A DNA stretch of 64,000 bases from Blautia_A aquisgranensis (lineage in GTDB: Bacteria > Bacillota > Clostridia > Lachnospirales > Lachnospiraceae). Positions 16,420 through 25,700 of this stretch are shown in pieces (positions within the stretch are counted from its first letter, which is position 1; every line of letters starts with the position of its first letter). The DNA lies in assembly GCF_040096615.1 (NCBI RefSeq), contig NZ_JBBMEJ010000009.1, forward strand, positions 1-64,000, read 5' to 3'. The position numbers and the translations under genes are program-made. The notes beneath the pieces are model-generated. The model did not search any database. It was not told the origin of the DNA and saw only the letters and a list, made by a program, of their open reading frames with translations.

Positions 16420-17352
16420 TCAAATTTTTTTCTCATCACCGAAGTTCAGTGCCAGTTTTGCAAAGAAATCTTCCAGTGTCAGTCTTGCATCCAGATATTT
16501 GTACACACGGATCTCACGGTTATTCTGTCCGTGAATGTATGTCATATCCTCAGCGATTCTCGGTGCAGGCACCATATCATAGCTTACTTTTTCCAGCTCT
16601 TCCATAAGAACAGCGATAGTTCCCTGATCACCAAGTCCCCAGATTTCGCCCTGTGGCCAGTCCATTTCGTACTTTGCAGCTACGTGGTTGAAATCTACCA
16701 GCTGCTCAAACAGATATTTTCCGATCTTTCCGCATGGACGAACCTTCAGCTGAAGCTCTGCAAGAGAAACAGCCATCACTTTGTAAAGGCTCATCGGTAC
16801 CTGCCATACCGGCACTTTGGAGGAGAATACCACGTTTACAGCATTGATATCCATCATCAGATTGAACTCAAATCCTCCCTTTGGGTAGTCAGCTCCGCCG
16901 ATCCAGATCACGGTCATTCGCTCTGCGATCTCCGGTTTCATCAGAAGTGCGGATGCAACGTCTGTGATTGCTCCCTGGCATGCGATGTATAACGGTCTCT
17001 TATCGTCTTTCATCGCTTCCTCGATAATGAATCTTGCACCCTCGGAATCGATTGGTGTATGCTCATCCTCAAGGGCACGCGGTGCACCCAGCTTTACCGG
17101 ATACTGATTCTTAAGCCCCATAAGATCCATAACTTTGATGATCTCATCGTAGCTTGCCTGTGCAGTACCAAGCTCGCCGTACTGCTGCGGGTTTTTCCAG
17201 AAATGACCCGCAACAAGGCCTTTTACGTCGAATCTTGGTGTCATGAGATGATGCGCTACTGCATACTGGTCATCTGCCTCGTTTTTGCAGTCTGTATGTA
17301 CGATCACCCTTACTTTTTTGTTTTCCGGTACTGTATAGGCGTAATTCCACAT
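16420..17352 (-). CDS. Nucleoside hydrolase-like protein
   Basis: A 310-residue protein with the inosine-uridine nucleoside hydrolase fold. The calcium/catalytic Asp cluster is HTDCKNEADDQYAVAHHL (about residues 19-36). In many relatives the first position is Asp (DTD...NE.DDQ); here it is His, while the catalytic-base Asp and the DD pair remain. Later motifs are IACQGAITDVASALL, VIWIGGADYPKGG, and MMDINAVNVVFSS, which normally shape the ribose pocket. Relatives hydrolyse N-glycosidic bonds. Its position among beta-glucoside genes suggests another glycosidic substrate, but this is inference. The ATG follows AGGAGG. The gap to the ROK gene is 11 bases. Confidence 0.75.
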   Translation of the reverse strand: MWNYAYTVPENKKVRVIVHTDCKNEADDQYAVAHHLMTPRFDVKGLVAGHFWKNPQQYGELGTAQASYDEIIKVMDLMGLKNQYPVKLGAPRALEDEHTPIDSEGARFIIEEAMKDDKRPLYIACQGAITDVASALLMKPEIAERMTVIWIGGADYPKGGFEFNLMMDINAVNVVFSSKVPVWQVPMSLYKVMAVSLAELQLKVRPCGKIGKYLFEQLVDFNHVAAKYEMDWPQGEIWGLGDQGTIAVLMEELEKVSYDMVPAPRIAEDMTYIHGQNNREIRVYKYLDARLTLEDFFAKLALNFGDEKKI

Positions 17353-17386
17353 ATTATTTTCCTCCTGAATTTCTTTTCGTAATAGA

Positions 17387-17410
17387 AAGGAGCACCTTTC
17401 GATGCTCCTT
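17387..17410 (-). other. Hairpin between symporter and hydrolase-like genes
   Basis: AAGGAGCA and TGCTCCTT form an 8-base-pair stem with an 8-base loop on the minus strand, followed by TTCTATT. It may be a weak terminator or attenuator that lowers read-through from the symporter gene into the downstream enzymes. Confidence 0.5.
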
Positions 17411-17436
17411 ATTTTGCTGTTTTTCTGTTTTATGAA

Positions 17437-18867
17437 TTAGTTCTTATTCTGACGTTTGTCAAGGTCTGCACGGATCTGCGGATATTTCTTATCCAGATCG
17501 TACGGAAGCAGTACAACAATAGCAAGAATTGTGGAGATCAGAGAAAGACCACCAAATGCAAAGTTGATTGCTGTGTGTGTCTGCGAGAAATTCGTTGCAA
17601 TGTCTACACCTTTTGAAATTGCCTCATCAAGTTTTGCTGCATCGTAGTTACCCCATACAAGGAGTGCAGATACGATCGCAGATGCTGCTGCAGATGAAAG
17701 CTTGTTTACAAATCCCTGGATCGCATTCTGTGTTCCACCAAGGTTTCTTCCTACCTGCCACTCTGTGTAATCGAAGATGTCAGGCATCATGGAGAAGAAC
17801 ATACTGGAACGGAAACCGAATCCAAGGCCGATCAGACCAAGAGATGCTGTTGCAACAGTTCCGTTTGATGTGAAGAAAAGGATCAGATAACCGATCACAT
17901 CCACGATCGCACCAAACTGGATCAGTTTGATCTTTGCGATTCCCTTACCGTTGAGGTATGCTGCAAGAACCATGGTCGGAATAGCAAGTAAAGTAAGTAA
18001 GGTAAGTGCAAGGGACATTCCGCTTACATCGCCAACAATGTATGTGTAGTAATACTGCATTGCTCCGTACATTCCAAGGTATCCAAGGAAGAGGAAGAAT
18101 ACTTCGCCAAGGAACATGATGTAGTATTTGTTCTTTACCAGGTTTCCGATATCCTTGATCAGAGAGCTCTTTCCTGCGGACTGTGTCGGAGGATTGATCT
18201 CTACGATAGAGAATACGCAGATTGCCATGATAACGATAACGATGATTCCAAGTACAATGTTTGTGTTACGGTATCCGGTAGCCAGTGCTGCACCTGTTGC
18301 ATCTTTGGAGCCGGAGAAGAAGTATACCATCGGAAGCACAAACAGAGAAGATGTCAGTGATCCAAGGTTTGAAAATACAGTACGTGTTGTAGAAATCTTT
18401 GTACGCTCTGTTGCAGACGGTGACAGAGAAGATACGATCGGTGCCATCGGAATGTTTACCAGAGTGTAACCAAATGAGAAGATTACGTATGTAACATATG
18501 CCCATGCAAGCTTGGCACCTGCGCTCCATCCTGTAGGAACAGAGAACAGAAGAACCATTCCAACTGCAAGGACCGGTGCTCCGTAAAGCATCCACGGACG
18601 GTAACGTCCCATCTTGGTATCTGTACGGTCGATCATTGCACCTACCATGTAGTCTGTGAAAGCATCAATGAATTTTGTTACTACGAACATAAATCCAACC
18701 GCTCCAGCTGCAAGTCCCGCGCAGTTTGTGTAATAGAAGAGAAGGTATGTGTTGGCAAGAAGGTATGCAAGATTACAAGCATAATCACTGATACCAAAAC
18801 CGATACGCTGTCTCCATTTGAACTTCGTCGTTTCATAATATGCCGGTTCGTGTTTTAACTTTTGCAT
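17437..18867 (-). CDS. GPH family sugar:cation symporter
   Basis: A 476-residue MFS-type carrier of the glycoside-pentoside-hexuronide family (MelB-like), with about 12 hydrophobic segments. Hallmarks: the start RIGFGISDYACNLAYLLANTYLLFYYTN, the DAFTDYMVGAMIDRTDTKMGRYRPW loop (cation-site acids and the cytoplasmic D-R-T pattern), and FDYTEWQVGRN in the second half. It would import an unphosphorylated glycoside with Na+ or H+. The start was set at 18,867 after AGGAAAG; the preceding 16 open codons lack a site. It is first in the operon, downstream of an AraC regulator. Confidence 0.92.
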   Translation of the reverse strand: MQKLKHEPAYYETTKFKWRQRIGFGISDYACNLAYLLANTYLLFYYTNCAGLAAGAVGFMFVVTKFIDAFTDYMVGAMIDRTDTKMGRYRPWMLYGAPVLAVGMVLLFSVPTGWSAGAKLAWAYVTYVIFSFGYTLVNIPMAPIVSSLSPSATERTKISTTRTVFSNLGSLTSSLFVLPMVYFFSGSKDATGAALATGYRNTNIVLGIIVIVIMAICVFSIVEINPPTQSAGKSSLIKDIGNLVKNKYYIMFLGEVFFLFLGYLGMYGAMQYYYTYIVGDVSGMSLALTLLTLLAIPTMVLAAYLNGKGIAKIKLIQFGAIVDVIGYLILFFTSNGTVATASLGLIGLGFGFRSSMFFSMMPDIFDYTEWQVGRNLGGTQNAIQGFVNKLSSAAASAIVSALLVWGNYDAAKLDEAISKGVDIATNFSQTHTAINFAFGGLSLISTILAIVVLLPYDLDKKYPQIRADLDKRQNKN

Positions 18868-18976
18868 TTCTTTCCTCCACCTTTTATGTTGGTTTAACGA
18901 TCCGTACCAGAACATATCAATTTTCTGCGCGCCCTGCTCTGATTGGATCTCTTAGGTATGTCTCATCGACAAGCAT

Positions 18977-18982
18977 ATTATA
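18977..18982 (-). promoter_or_regulatory. -10 box of a probable activator-dependent operon promoter
   Basis: TATAAT on the minus strand, about 110 bases ahead of the symporter start. The expected -35 place (about 19,000-19,005) reads AACAAA, far from the consensus, which suits control by the adjacent AraC-type activator. The gap 18,868-19,078 holds nothing else that I recognise. Confidence 0.45.
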
Positions 18983-19078
18983 ATCATAGTTTTTTCGTTT
19001 TTGTTATCATAATTCTGATGTTTTTATCATTTTTCCAACACATTTCTAATATTTTTATAAACTCAGGTAGCATTTTTA

Positions 19079-20275
19079 TCAGGTATAAAATTCCTTGCGT
19101 TTATATTTTTCCCGATATTGCCCGGGAGTCATTTTCATATATTCCTTAAACACACTGCCAAAATGGCTCTGGGAATTAAAGCACACATAATCGCTGATAT
19201 CTGAAAGCGTGGCATCAGAATATTTCAGAAGATTCGCCGCACGCTCCACCCTGAATTTCAGAATATAGTCCTGTATCTTCATCCCCATATCCTGCCGAAA
19301 TATTCTGGAAAGATGACCCTGGCTGATCCCGATCGCTTCTGCGATATCTTCCAGATAGATCTTATGGTGATAGTTCTGGGATATGTAATCCTTGCACTGT
19401 TCTGTATAGCCGGAAAAATTCCTCGTCTTTCTGGTGTCTGCTACCAGCTTGGTAAATTTATAAAGACATCGTCTGTTCAGTTCAATGATCTCCTCCAGAG
19501 TCTGGCACTGATCGATCTGATTGATCAGATAATCGCTGAGACGATAGGCATCTGCTGGTGCCACTCCTCCTGCTATAGCTTCTCTAGTCGCCATGGTAAC
19601 GCTTACGATTGCCAGATTTCTCTGGTTGTTAAAATGTTTTTTCGAAAGGATTCCTGCCTTTTCAAAAAGACCATCCGCACGTTCATTAACCTTATCCACA
19701 TCTCCTGCCCGGATCGTATCCATAACGTATCGCTCTTCCATATAGGTATGATGGTAGGATGCGTCATCTCTTTTATCCAGCTCGATCCGGACCTTATCAT
19801 TCTCTTCCCGGATTTCTTTTTCTTCGATGAGATTATTTTTCTCCATCAGTTCATCCGGCTGTATATCTTTTCCCTCCAGCATTTCATACAGAAAGCTCAC
19901 AAAATTCAGCATACGGTTCATAGTCATCTTGTCAGGATGGCGCTCTTCTTTCGGAGACATATGATATTTTTTGTAAAACTGGTGGATCTCCACATAGCTC
20001 ATCTGCTCCGCGCAGACCGGACCAGACAGATAATAATGGCTTCCACTGCTGATGCAGAAAAAATAAATTTTCCCGGATATCTTATATATTACCGGCACAT
20101 CCTGTTCTCTCGCCTGACGGATCAATGTCTGAAGCAGTTCATCTGATACGGTCAGAGGATTCTGTTTTTCGGAAAATATTCCAAAGCTGCATATATTTTT
20201 TCCTTCCTGGTCTGTACAGAAAATGGGAATTCCCCACAGTACTTCCAGTTTTCTCAGCAATGTATGTTCTGCCAT
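19079..20275 (-). CDS. AraC family regulator with ligand-sensing N-terminal domain
   Basis: A 398-residue regulator. The two C-terminal helix-turn-helix motifs are DIAEAIGISQGHLSRIFRQ and LSDISDYVCFNSQSHFGSVF, ending in the family's TPGQYREKY. The N-terminal part (EVLWGIPIFCTDQEGKNIC..., then YFFCISSGSHYYLSGPV) resembles PocR-type sensing domains, and residues 150-300 are a helical linker. The start was set at 20,275 with AAAGGACA ahead. It sits immediately upstream of and codirectional with the symporter operon and probably activates it in response to the sugar. Confidence 0.88.
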   Translation of the reverse strand: MAEHTLLRKLEVLWGIPIFCTDQEGKNICSFGIFSEKQNPLTVSDELLQTLIRQAREQDVPVIYKISGKIYFFCISSGSHYYLSGPVCAEQMSYVEIHQFYKKYHMSPKEERHPDKMTMNRMLNFVSFLYEMLEGKDIQPDELMEKNNLIEEKEIREENDKVRIELDKRDDASYHHTYMEERYVMDTIRAGDVDKVNERADGLFEKAGILSKKHFNNQRNLAIVSVTMATREAIAGGVAPADAYRLSDYLINQIDQCQTLEEIIELNRRCLYKFTKLVADTRKTRNFSGYTEQCKDYISQNYHHKIYLEDIAEAIGISQGHLSRIFRQDMGMKIQDYILKFRVERAANLLKYSDATLSDISDYVCFNSQSHFGSVFKEYMKMTPGQYREKYKRKEFYT

Positions 20276-20613
20276 GGTCTGTGTCCTTTCATTTTTGTTG
20301 TATGGGTATTCACAGTTGTCATCCACTTTAGCTCTTGCCTAATTATACGTAGTTTTTACTGGTTGTGCAATGTGCAGAAATGATGTGTTGCAAGTTTTCT
20401 ATACTTCGCCAGACATATTCCCAGTCGTAAAATATCCTGCGTCTGTTTGTCAATTTTCGTTAAATAAATTTCCAACGCAGTCTTGCAGCATTATCTCTGT
20501 AAGAGTATTCTTATAATATCTGTAATATAAAACGTAATGATTTCGATTTGCTGTGATTCGTCTGTTTTTATTCAGGTATTTATTTTATGTAAACGAAAGG
20601 ATTGATTCTATCT
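20276..20613. other. Divergent intergenic region
   Basis: The gap between the AraC gene (minus) and the nrdG-like gene (plus) is AT-rich. On the plus strand TATAAT occurs near 20,513-20,518 without a convincing -35 box. On the minus strand TTGACA occurs near 20,450 without a good -10 box. No RNA or ORF was recognised. Confidence 0.4.
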
Positions 20614-21309
20614 ATGAAGATCTGTGGCTTTAATAAAACAACGCTTTTAGATTACCCTGGCCGTGTGGCATGCACGATTTTTCTTGGAGGCTGCAATTTC
20701 CGCTGCCCTTTCTGTCAGAACAGTGCTCTTGTTGTGGAGCCTGATTCCCAGCCCTCATATTCCCTGGATGAAATTCTCTCTTTTCTGAAAAAAAGAAAAG
20801 GAATTCTGGACGGAGTCTGCATCTCCGGCGGCGAGCCTACACTTGCACCTGAGCTTCCGGATTTTCTGAAGAAAATCAAAGAACTTGGTTATGACATCAA
20901 GCTTGATACCAATGGTTCCCGTCCCTCTGTGGTAAAAGCCCTCGCCACCCAGGGTCTGATCAACAAAGTTGCCATGGATATCAAAGCCTGTCCATCCAAT
21001 TATCACAGCCTTACCGGAGTAGCTTCTGACATAAATGCAATTCAGGAAACTGCAGACTGGCTTCTGAACGGCAGTCTGGATTACGAATTCCGAACTACGG
21101 TAGTCCGTGAGCTTCACTCCAAAAACGATTTCCGGGAGATTGCAGAGTGGTTAAGCAACGCCAAAGTCTATTATCTTCAGGCGTACCGGGATTCCGACGG
21201 TGTTCTGATTCCCGGTTTCAGTGCCTGCTCCGAAGAGGAAATGAAAAACTACCGGGATATTCTTCTTCGAACGATCCCGGTAGTTGAAATACGTGGTATG
21301 GATTTGTAA
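20614..21309 (+). CDS. Anaerobic ribonucleotide reductase activating protein (NrdG-type radical SAM)
   Basis: A 231-residue radical SAM activase. The 4Fe-4S motif is GGCNFRCPFCQNS (C-x3-C-x2-C), preceded by the family's FNKTTLLDYPGRVACTIFL. SAM binding is seen at CISGGEPTLAPELPDFLKKI, then KLDTNGSRPSVV. It would make the glycyl radical on class III ribonucleotide reductase, which fits an anaerobe. The reductase gene itself is not in the window. ATG 20,614 was preferred to an in-frame TTG at 20,602, which lies only one base from the AAAGG site. No operon partner on this strand. Confidence 0.85.
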   Translation: MKICGFNKTTLLDYPGRVACTIFLGGCNFRCPFCQNSALVVEPDSQPSYSLDEILSFLKKRKGILDGVCISGGEPTLAPELPDFLKKIKELGYDIKLDTNGSRPSVVKALATQGLINKVAMDIKACPSNYHSLTGVASDINAIQETADWLLNGSLDYEFRTTVVRELHSKNDFREIAEWLSNAKVYYLQAYRDSDGVLIPGFSACSEEEMKNYRDILLRTIPVVEIRGMDL

Positions 21310-21316
21310 CATATAT

Positions 21317-22348
21317 TCACATACTGATAAAACAGTACCAGTATCCGCCTTTCCCGCCTGGGATCCGGATATCCGGACTTTCCTTGAAATAGGGAAAGCC
21401 GAACATATTGGCCATGAAGCGCTCCTGCTGGCTGTAGCTGCCGGGAACTCCCAGTATGTACTGTCCCTGGTGATTCCGGCCCAGCAGAAGATGACCGAAA
21501 TTCTGATATCCATACATAACAAAGCGGTTACTGCAGAAGCAGCCGTTTTTTCGGCATAAGAGATTACAGTCAGATGGCTTGATTTTACGGCAGTCTGTGA
21601 ACTGGCCGTCTGGAAACGGGGTACAGGATGTGCCGGGATGTGTCCCAGGGTGCTCGGGCGATTTAGACAACTGGCTATGTGGCTTCGCTTCAGAGCACTT
21701 AATGTTGGATTCTGACCCTTGAAGTCCAGAATAATTTGTCTGCTCAGATTCTCTGATTTCTTGTGCGATCATGGTCTTGGATTCTGACGCAGCCGTCCGC
21801 TCCTTTACTTCCTGCTGCATCTCCTCCTGCCGTATCAGCTCTTCCCTTACCTGGTTTTCTGTATTTTTGTTTTCTGCATTTTGCTTTTTCTTCGGTTCCG
21901 CTTCTACTACAATTCCCGCTTCCCGTTTCTCATCGGCATTCACTTTTTTCTCTTTTTTCCATTCCCGGAAATTCTCCGGCCGTATAGGTTGATCGTCCCA
22001 TTCCGTCCCCCAGAAGCCTCCTGCATCTGAGATCAGCAGCATTCCTCCCAGATTCTGGAGATTTTTTCCCATGCCGCCTATATCCTCTGTGTCCGTCTCC
22101 AGCATACACTCGATCCGCTCACGTCCTGTCATGCAGCTTCCAATCAGGATTCCGTCCATCAGTCCTTCCCGCCGCACGAATCCATACACCCGGCATCTGC
22201 TCCCCGGCTCCAGGCCAACACAGCGCAGATGCACCTCAATCCTGCACTTTCTATCCCTGGCCTCCACTCTCACATAGCCGCTGCTGCCATCTTTTTTCCC
22301 CTTACGATACTCATATACATACGCAACAAAACGCTGATACCCTGCCAC
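21317..22348 (-). CDS. Uncharacterised DUF6128-type protein
   Basis: A 343-residue protein in three parts. Residues 1-115 form a compact domain (MAGYQRFVAYVYEYRKGKK, with EVHLRCVGLEPGSRCRVYGF). Residues 120-245 are a low-complexity Glu/Lys/Gln linker. The C-terminal domain (about 250-343) contains FGHLLLGRNHQGQYILGVPG and FMANMFGFPYFKESPDI, which I recognise from DUF6128-like proteins of Lachnospiraceae. Five Cys occur within about 30 residues near 255-285. No transmembrane segment or signal peptide is seen. It starts with GTG after GGAGGG. The function is unknown; it overlaps no gene and converges with the nrdG-like gene, 7 bases apart. Confidence 0.6.
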   Translation of the reverse strand: MAGYQRFVAYVYEYRKGKKDGSSGYVRVEARDRKCRIEVHLRCVGLEPGSRCRVYGFVRREGLMDGILIGSCMTGRERIECMLETDTEDIGGMGKNLQNLGGMLLISDAGGFWGTEWDDQPIRPENFREWKKEKKVNADEKREAGIVVEAEPKKKQNAENKNTENQVREELIRQEEMQQEVKERTAASESKTMIAQEIRESEQTNYSGLQGSESNIKCSEAKPHSQLSKSPEHPGTHPGTSCTPFPDGQFTDCRKIKPSDCNLLCRKNGCFCSNRFVMYGYQNFGHLLLGRNHQGQYILGVPGSYSQQERFMANMFGFPYFKESPDIRIPGGKGGYWYCFISM

Positions 22349-22436
22349 GCACGTCCCTCCGGTATTTTGGCTTCGTTAATATATATGAAAATCAGAGAAA
22401 ATCATTCCTCTTAAGGATTCCGAAATCCGTGTGAAC

Positions 22437-22466
22437 GCAAAAAAAGAACCCCTCGCAAGGGATTCT
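22437..22466 (-). terminator. Terminator after tRNA-Pro
   Basis: On the minus strand GAATCCCT and AGGGGTTC pair around TGCG and are followed by seven T. It lies 10 bases past the tRNA 3' end. Confidence 0.82.
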
Positions 22467-22475
22467 CATCAGTAG

Positions 22476-22549
22476 TCGAAGCGACAGGATTTGAACCTGC
22501 GACCTCTGCGTCCCGAACGCAGCGCTCTACCAAACTGAGCCACGCTTCG
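22476..22549 (-). tRNA. tRNA-Pro (anticodon CGG)
   Basis: A 74-base cloverleaf. Acceptor CGAAGCG pairs with CGCTTCG; the D arm is GCTC...GAGC; the anticodon arm is CTGCG-TTCGGGA-CGCAG with anticodon CGG; the T arm is GCAGG-TTCAAAT-CCTGT. CCA is not encoded. Its own consensus promoter and terminator flank it, so it is a single-gene unit. Confidence 0.96.
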
Positions 22550-22594
22550 ATATTTTCTTTTCAGTTGTTTGTGTGTTGCTCAACTGCAAGAGCT

Positions 22595-22623
22595 ATTATA
22601 TTAGAGTTTTATTGGTTTGTCAA
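22595..22623 (-). promoter_or_regulatory. Consensus promoter of tRNA-Pro
   Basis: TTGACA (22,618-22,623) and TATAAT (22,595-22,600), both exact, with a 17-base spacer on the minus strand. Confidence 0.85.
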
Positions 22624-22671
22624 TAGAAAAAATTAAAAAATTTCAAAAAAATCGAATTTTTTCTTTTTTAT

Positions 22672-22706
22672 GGCATCAGACCTGTTTCGAGGCAGGTCTG
22701 ATGCTG
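22672..22706 (+). terminator. Hairpin with T-run on the plus strand
   Basis: GCATCAGACCTG and CAGGTCTGATGC form a 12-base-pair stem followed by TGTTTTT on the plus strand. The only nearby gene, the surface protein, is on the minus strand, on which side there is no T-run. It may still end that transcript weakly, or serve an unrecognised plus-strand RNA. Confidence 0.5.
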
Positions 22707-22749
22707 TTTTTGGGAAGGTTTTTATAATATATTCAGAAGAAATATATGG

Positions 22750-25700
22750 CTATTTTACAGTTACTTTCACTTTCTTTGTGATTCCGTTGCTGGATACCGT
22801 AATAACAGCTGTTCCTTTTTTGATGCCTTTTACAACACCCTTGCTGCTTACTGTTGCCACTTTTGTGTTGCTGCTTGTGTAAGTGATCTTTGCATTGGAG
22901 GATGCAGTTGCTTTGATCGCAGTTGTCTTCTTTGCTTTTACACTTACTGCTATTTTTGATGTAAGTTTTAATGTGCCTTTCTTAACTGTGATCTTGCAGG
23001 TCGCCTTATAGCTTCCACATTTTGCTGTAATTACAGTTGTTCCGGCTTTTTTGGCTGTTACTTTTCCGCTGGCACTTACAGTTGCAACTGATTTATTGCT
23101 GCTTGTGTAGGTTACTTTTGCAGTGAGACCTGTCTTTGTCACTTTAATCTGACTTGTTCCACCTGCAAACAAAGTACCCACAGACGCAGTGGCTTTGATC
23201 GTCGGATTCTTAACTGTAATCCTGCAGGTTGCTTTATAGCTTCCGCATTTTGCTGTAATTACAGTTGTTCCGGCTGCTTTTGCCGTTACTTTTCCATTTT
23301 TGTCTACGGACGCTACCTTTGTATTACTGCTTGTGTAAGTTATGGTTCCGAAAAGCCCTGTTCTTGTTACTTTAATCTGGCTTGTTCTTCCTTTAAACAA
23401 TGTACTTACAGACGCAGCTGCTTTGATTGTCGGATTCTTAACTGTAATCCTGCAGGTTGCTTTATAGTTTCCACATTTTGCTGTAATTACAGTTGTTCCG
23501 GCTGCCTTTGCCGTTACTTTTCCATTTTTATCAACAGTTGCAGCTTTTGTATTACTGCTTGTGTAAGTTACGGTTCCGGAAACTCCTGTTTTTGTAGTTT
23601 TCAACGCAACTGTTGCCGGAGCTCCTTTTACATAAAGAGTTCTGGAAGTAACATTCAGCTTCACAGATGGCGTTTTTACAGTCACTTTATAAGTTGCAGT
23701 CTTTCCAATGGAAGATTTTGCTGTGATCACAGCTGTTCCGGCTGCTTTTGCTGTTACTTTTCCATTTACATCTACTGTTGCTACTTTGGAATTGCTGGAT
23801 GCGTATGTTACATCTGTGCAATTGTCACCGCTTACACTAAGCTGCTGTGTTGCACCGATATATAATGTACCGGAAGTTTTATTAAGCGCAATGGTTCCGT
23901 ATACGATCTGTGCAGAAACATCTGCATAATCATCGCTGGAAACCTTAACTGTATATGTCTCGTTCTCTGCTCTTGCAGCTGCTGAATCCAGAGTTACCAC
24001 GCCATTTTCTGCCACTGCATCCTGTGCAAGATATGTAGTTACGGATGCATGGCCAATACCGGTTGAATAGGAAACAGATACTTTCGGATTCTTATATTTA
24101 TCAAGATTTGTAAGCTTTACATGATTCTTATCTGTAAACTCCGGTGAAACTGCCATGGCTTCTGTTGCCTGCGGTTTGATATAAATTCCATTCTTGAACT
24201 CATATACATATGCTCCGTCAGACATAAGGTATGTGATCTTATTCACCGTTTTTCCAGCAAGACCTGCCTCCTTGGAGAAAGCAACCTCGTATACCTGAAG
24301 CCACATTTCATCCATATGACGCATTCCATATTTTGCGCCGTCGGTTGTCTCAAGAATCATTCCCTGAATTCCTGAATTCACTTCAAATGCAGCGTCATCT
24401 CTGGAATTGCGGAGATATTTTGTGCTGTTTTCTTTCACATCGATCTCATAATCTCCCCAGTGAGAAGATGTATTCAGAACCGCTTCCGCATCTGTCACAG
24501 TCGCTTTTACATTTAATTTTGACGCACTGTAGGTTCCGTCTGCCTTAAGTGTCTTATACTGTCCCGGCTCTATCGTCGGCAATGTATTCAACTTAATTCC
24601 TGCTGCCTCTGCATAAACACCTTTCTCCGGTACTTCACCTGCTGCCACAAGAATCTGTGCTTCTGCAAAAGTTTTCGCGTCTGTGGCAACATTTACATTC
24701 TTTACACCGGTGATCTCATAACCGTTTTCTGTCATGTTCCGGACATCGGCATTTCCAAATGCAGAACCTTTCCTTGTTGTAGCAGAAGTAACCGTGTCAT
24801 ATTTACGGCTCTCGGCATCTCCTGAGTAAAATTCACTGTATGTAAGCGTTGCCGTACCATAAAGTGTTCCTGTAAGTTCTTTATGTCCGTTTGCCACTTT
24901 ATAGTAAACATCTGTGCCCGGAATCTGTGCATATCCTTCTGCAGCACCTTTTATCCAGTAATAAGATACTCCTGCCACTGTGATCGGTTCGCCAACCGTT
25001 GTGATATTTTTTGTCATATCTACATAATTGTCACTGGAGATCATGACCGTATAGATCTCATCGGAAGCTCTCTCAACACCTGCATCAAAAGTTACTACTC
25101 CGTCTTTTGCTTCTGCGTGGTCAACCATGTATGTGGTTTTTTTGAAATGTCCGCTTCCTGTTGTATAATATACAGAAATCTTCGGATTTGTATATTTTTC
25201 AAGTCCCTCTATTTTAACCTGATCTGTGCTTCCTTTTACAAAAGCCGCCTGAACACTCATGCCTTCGGCTGGCTGAGCTTTTACAAACGGTGCTTGATCT
25301 CCAAACTCATATACATATGCACCATCCGGAGTAATGTATGTAACTTTTGAGATCTTTTCTCCCGCAAGTCTGGAATCCTTAGAGAACGCAAGCTCATATG
25401 GCTGTACCCAGATCTCGTATGTATGGCGAAGCCCAACTTTCTTTCCGCTTGCTGTTTCAACAATAGCTCCCAGGGTATTTCCGCCTACGGCAAAAGTATC
25501 CTGTCTGGAATTGCGGAGATATGCTGTGCTGTTTTCTCTCACAACCAGCATGTAATCTCCCCAGATGGAAGGTGCCTGGATCTCTGCTGCTGCATCCGTT
25601 ACCGTTGCTTTTACATCCAGCTTCGTGGCACTGTAAGTTCCATCTGCGTTCAATGTTTTATATTGTCCGACTTCCTGTGCAGGTGTTTCGTTCAGTGTAA

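Noticed and set aside
22753..23898. CRISPR-like or non-coding tandem repeat
   Set aside because: The repeats are in frame, 75-79 codons each, and encode BIG2 domains.
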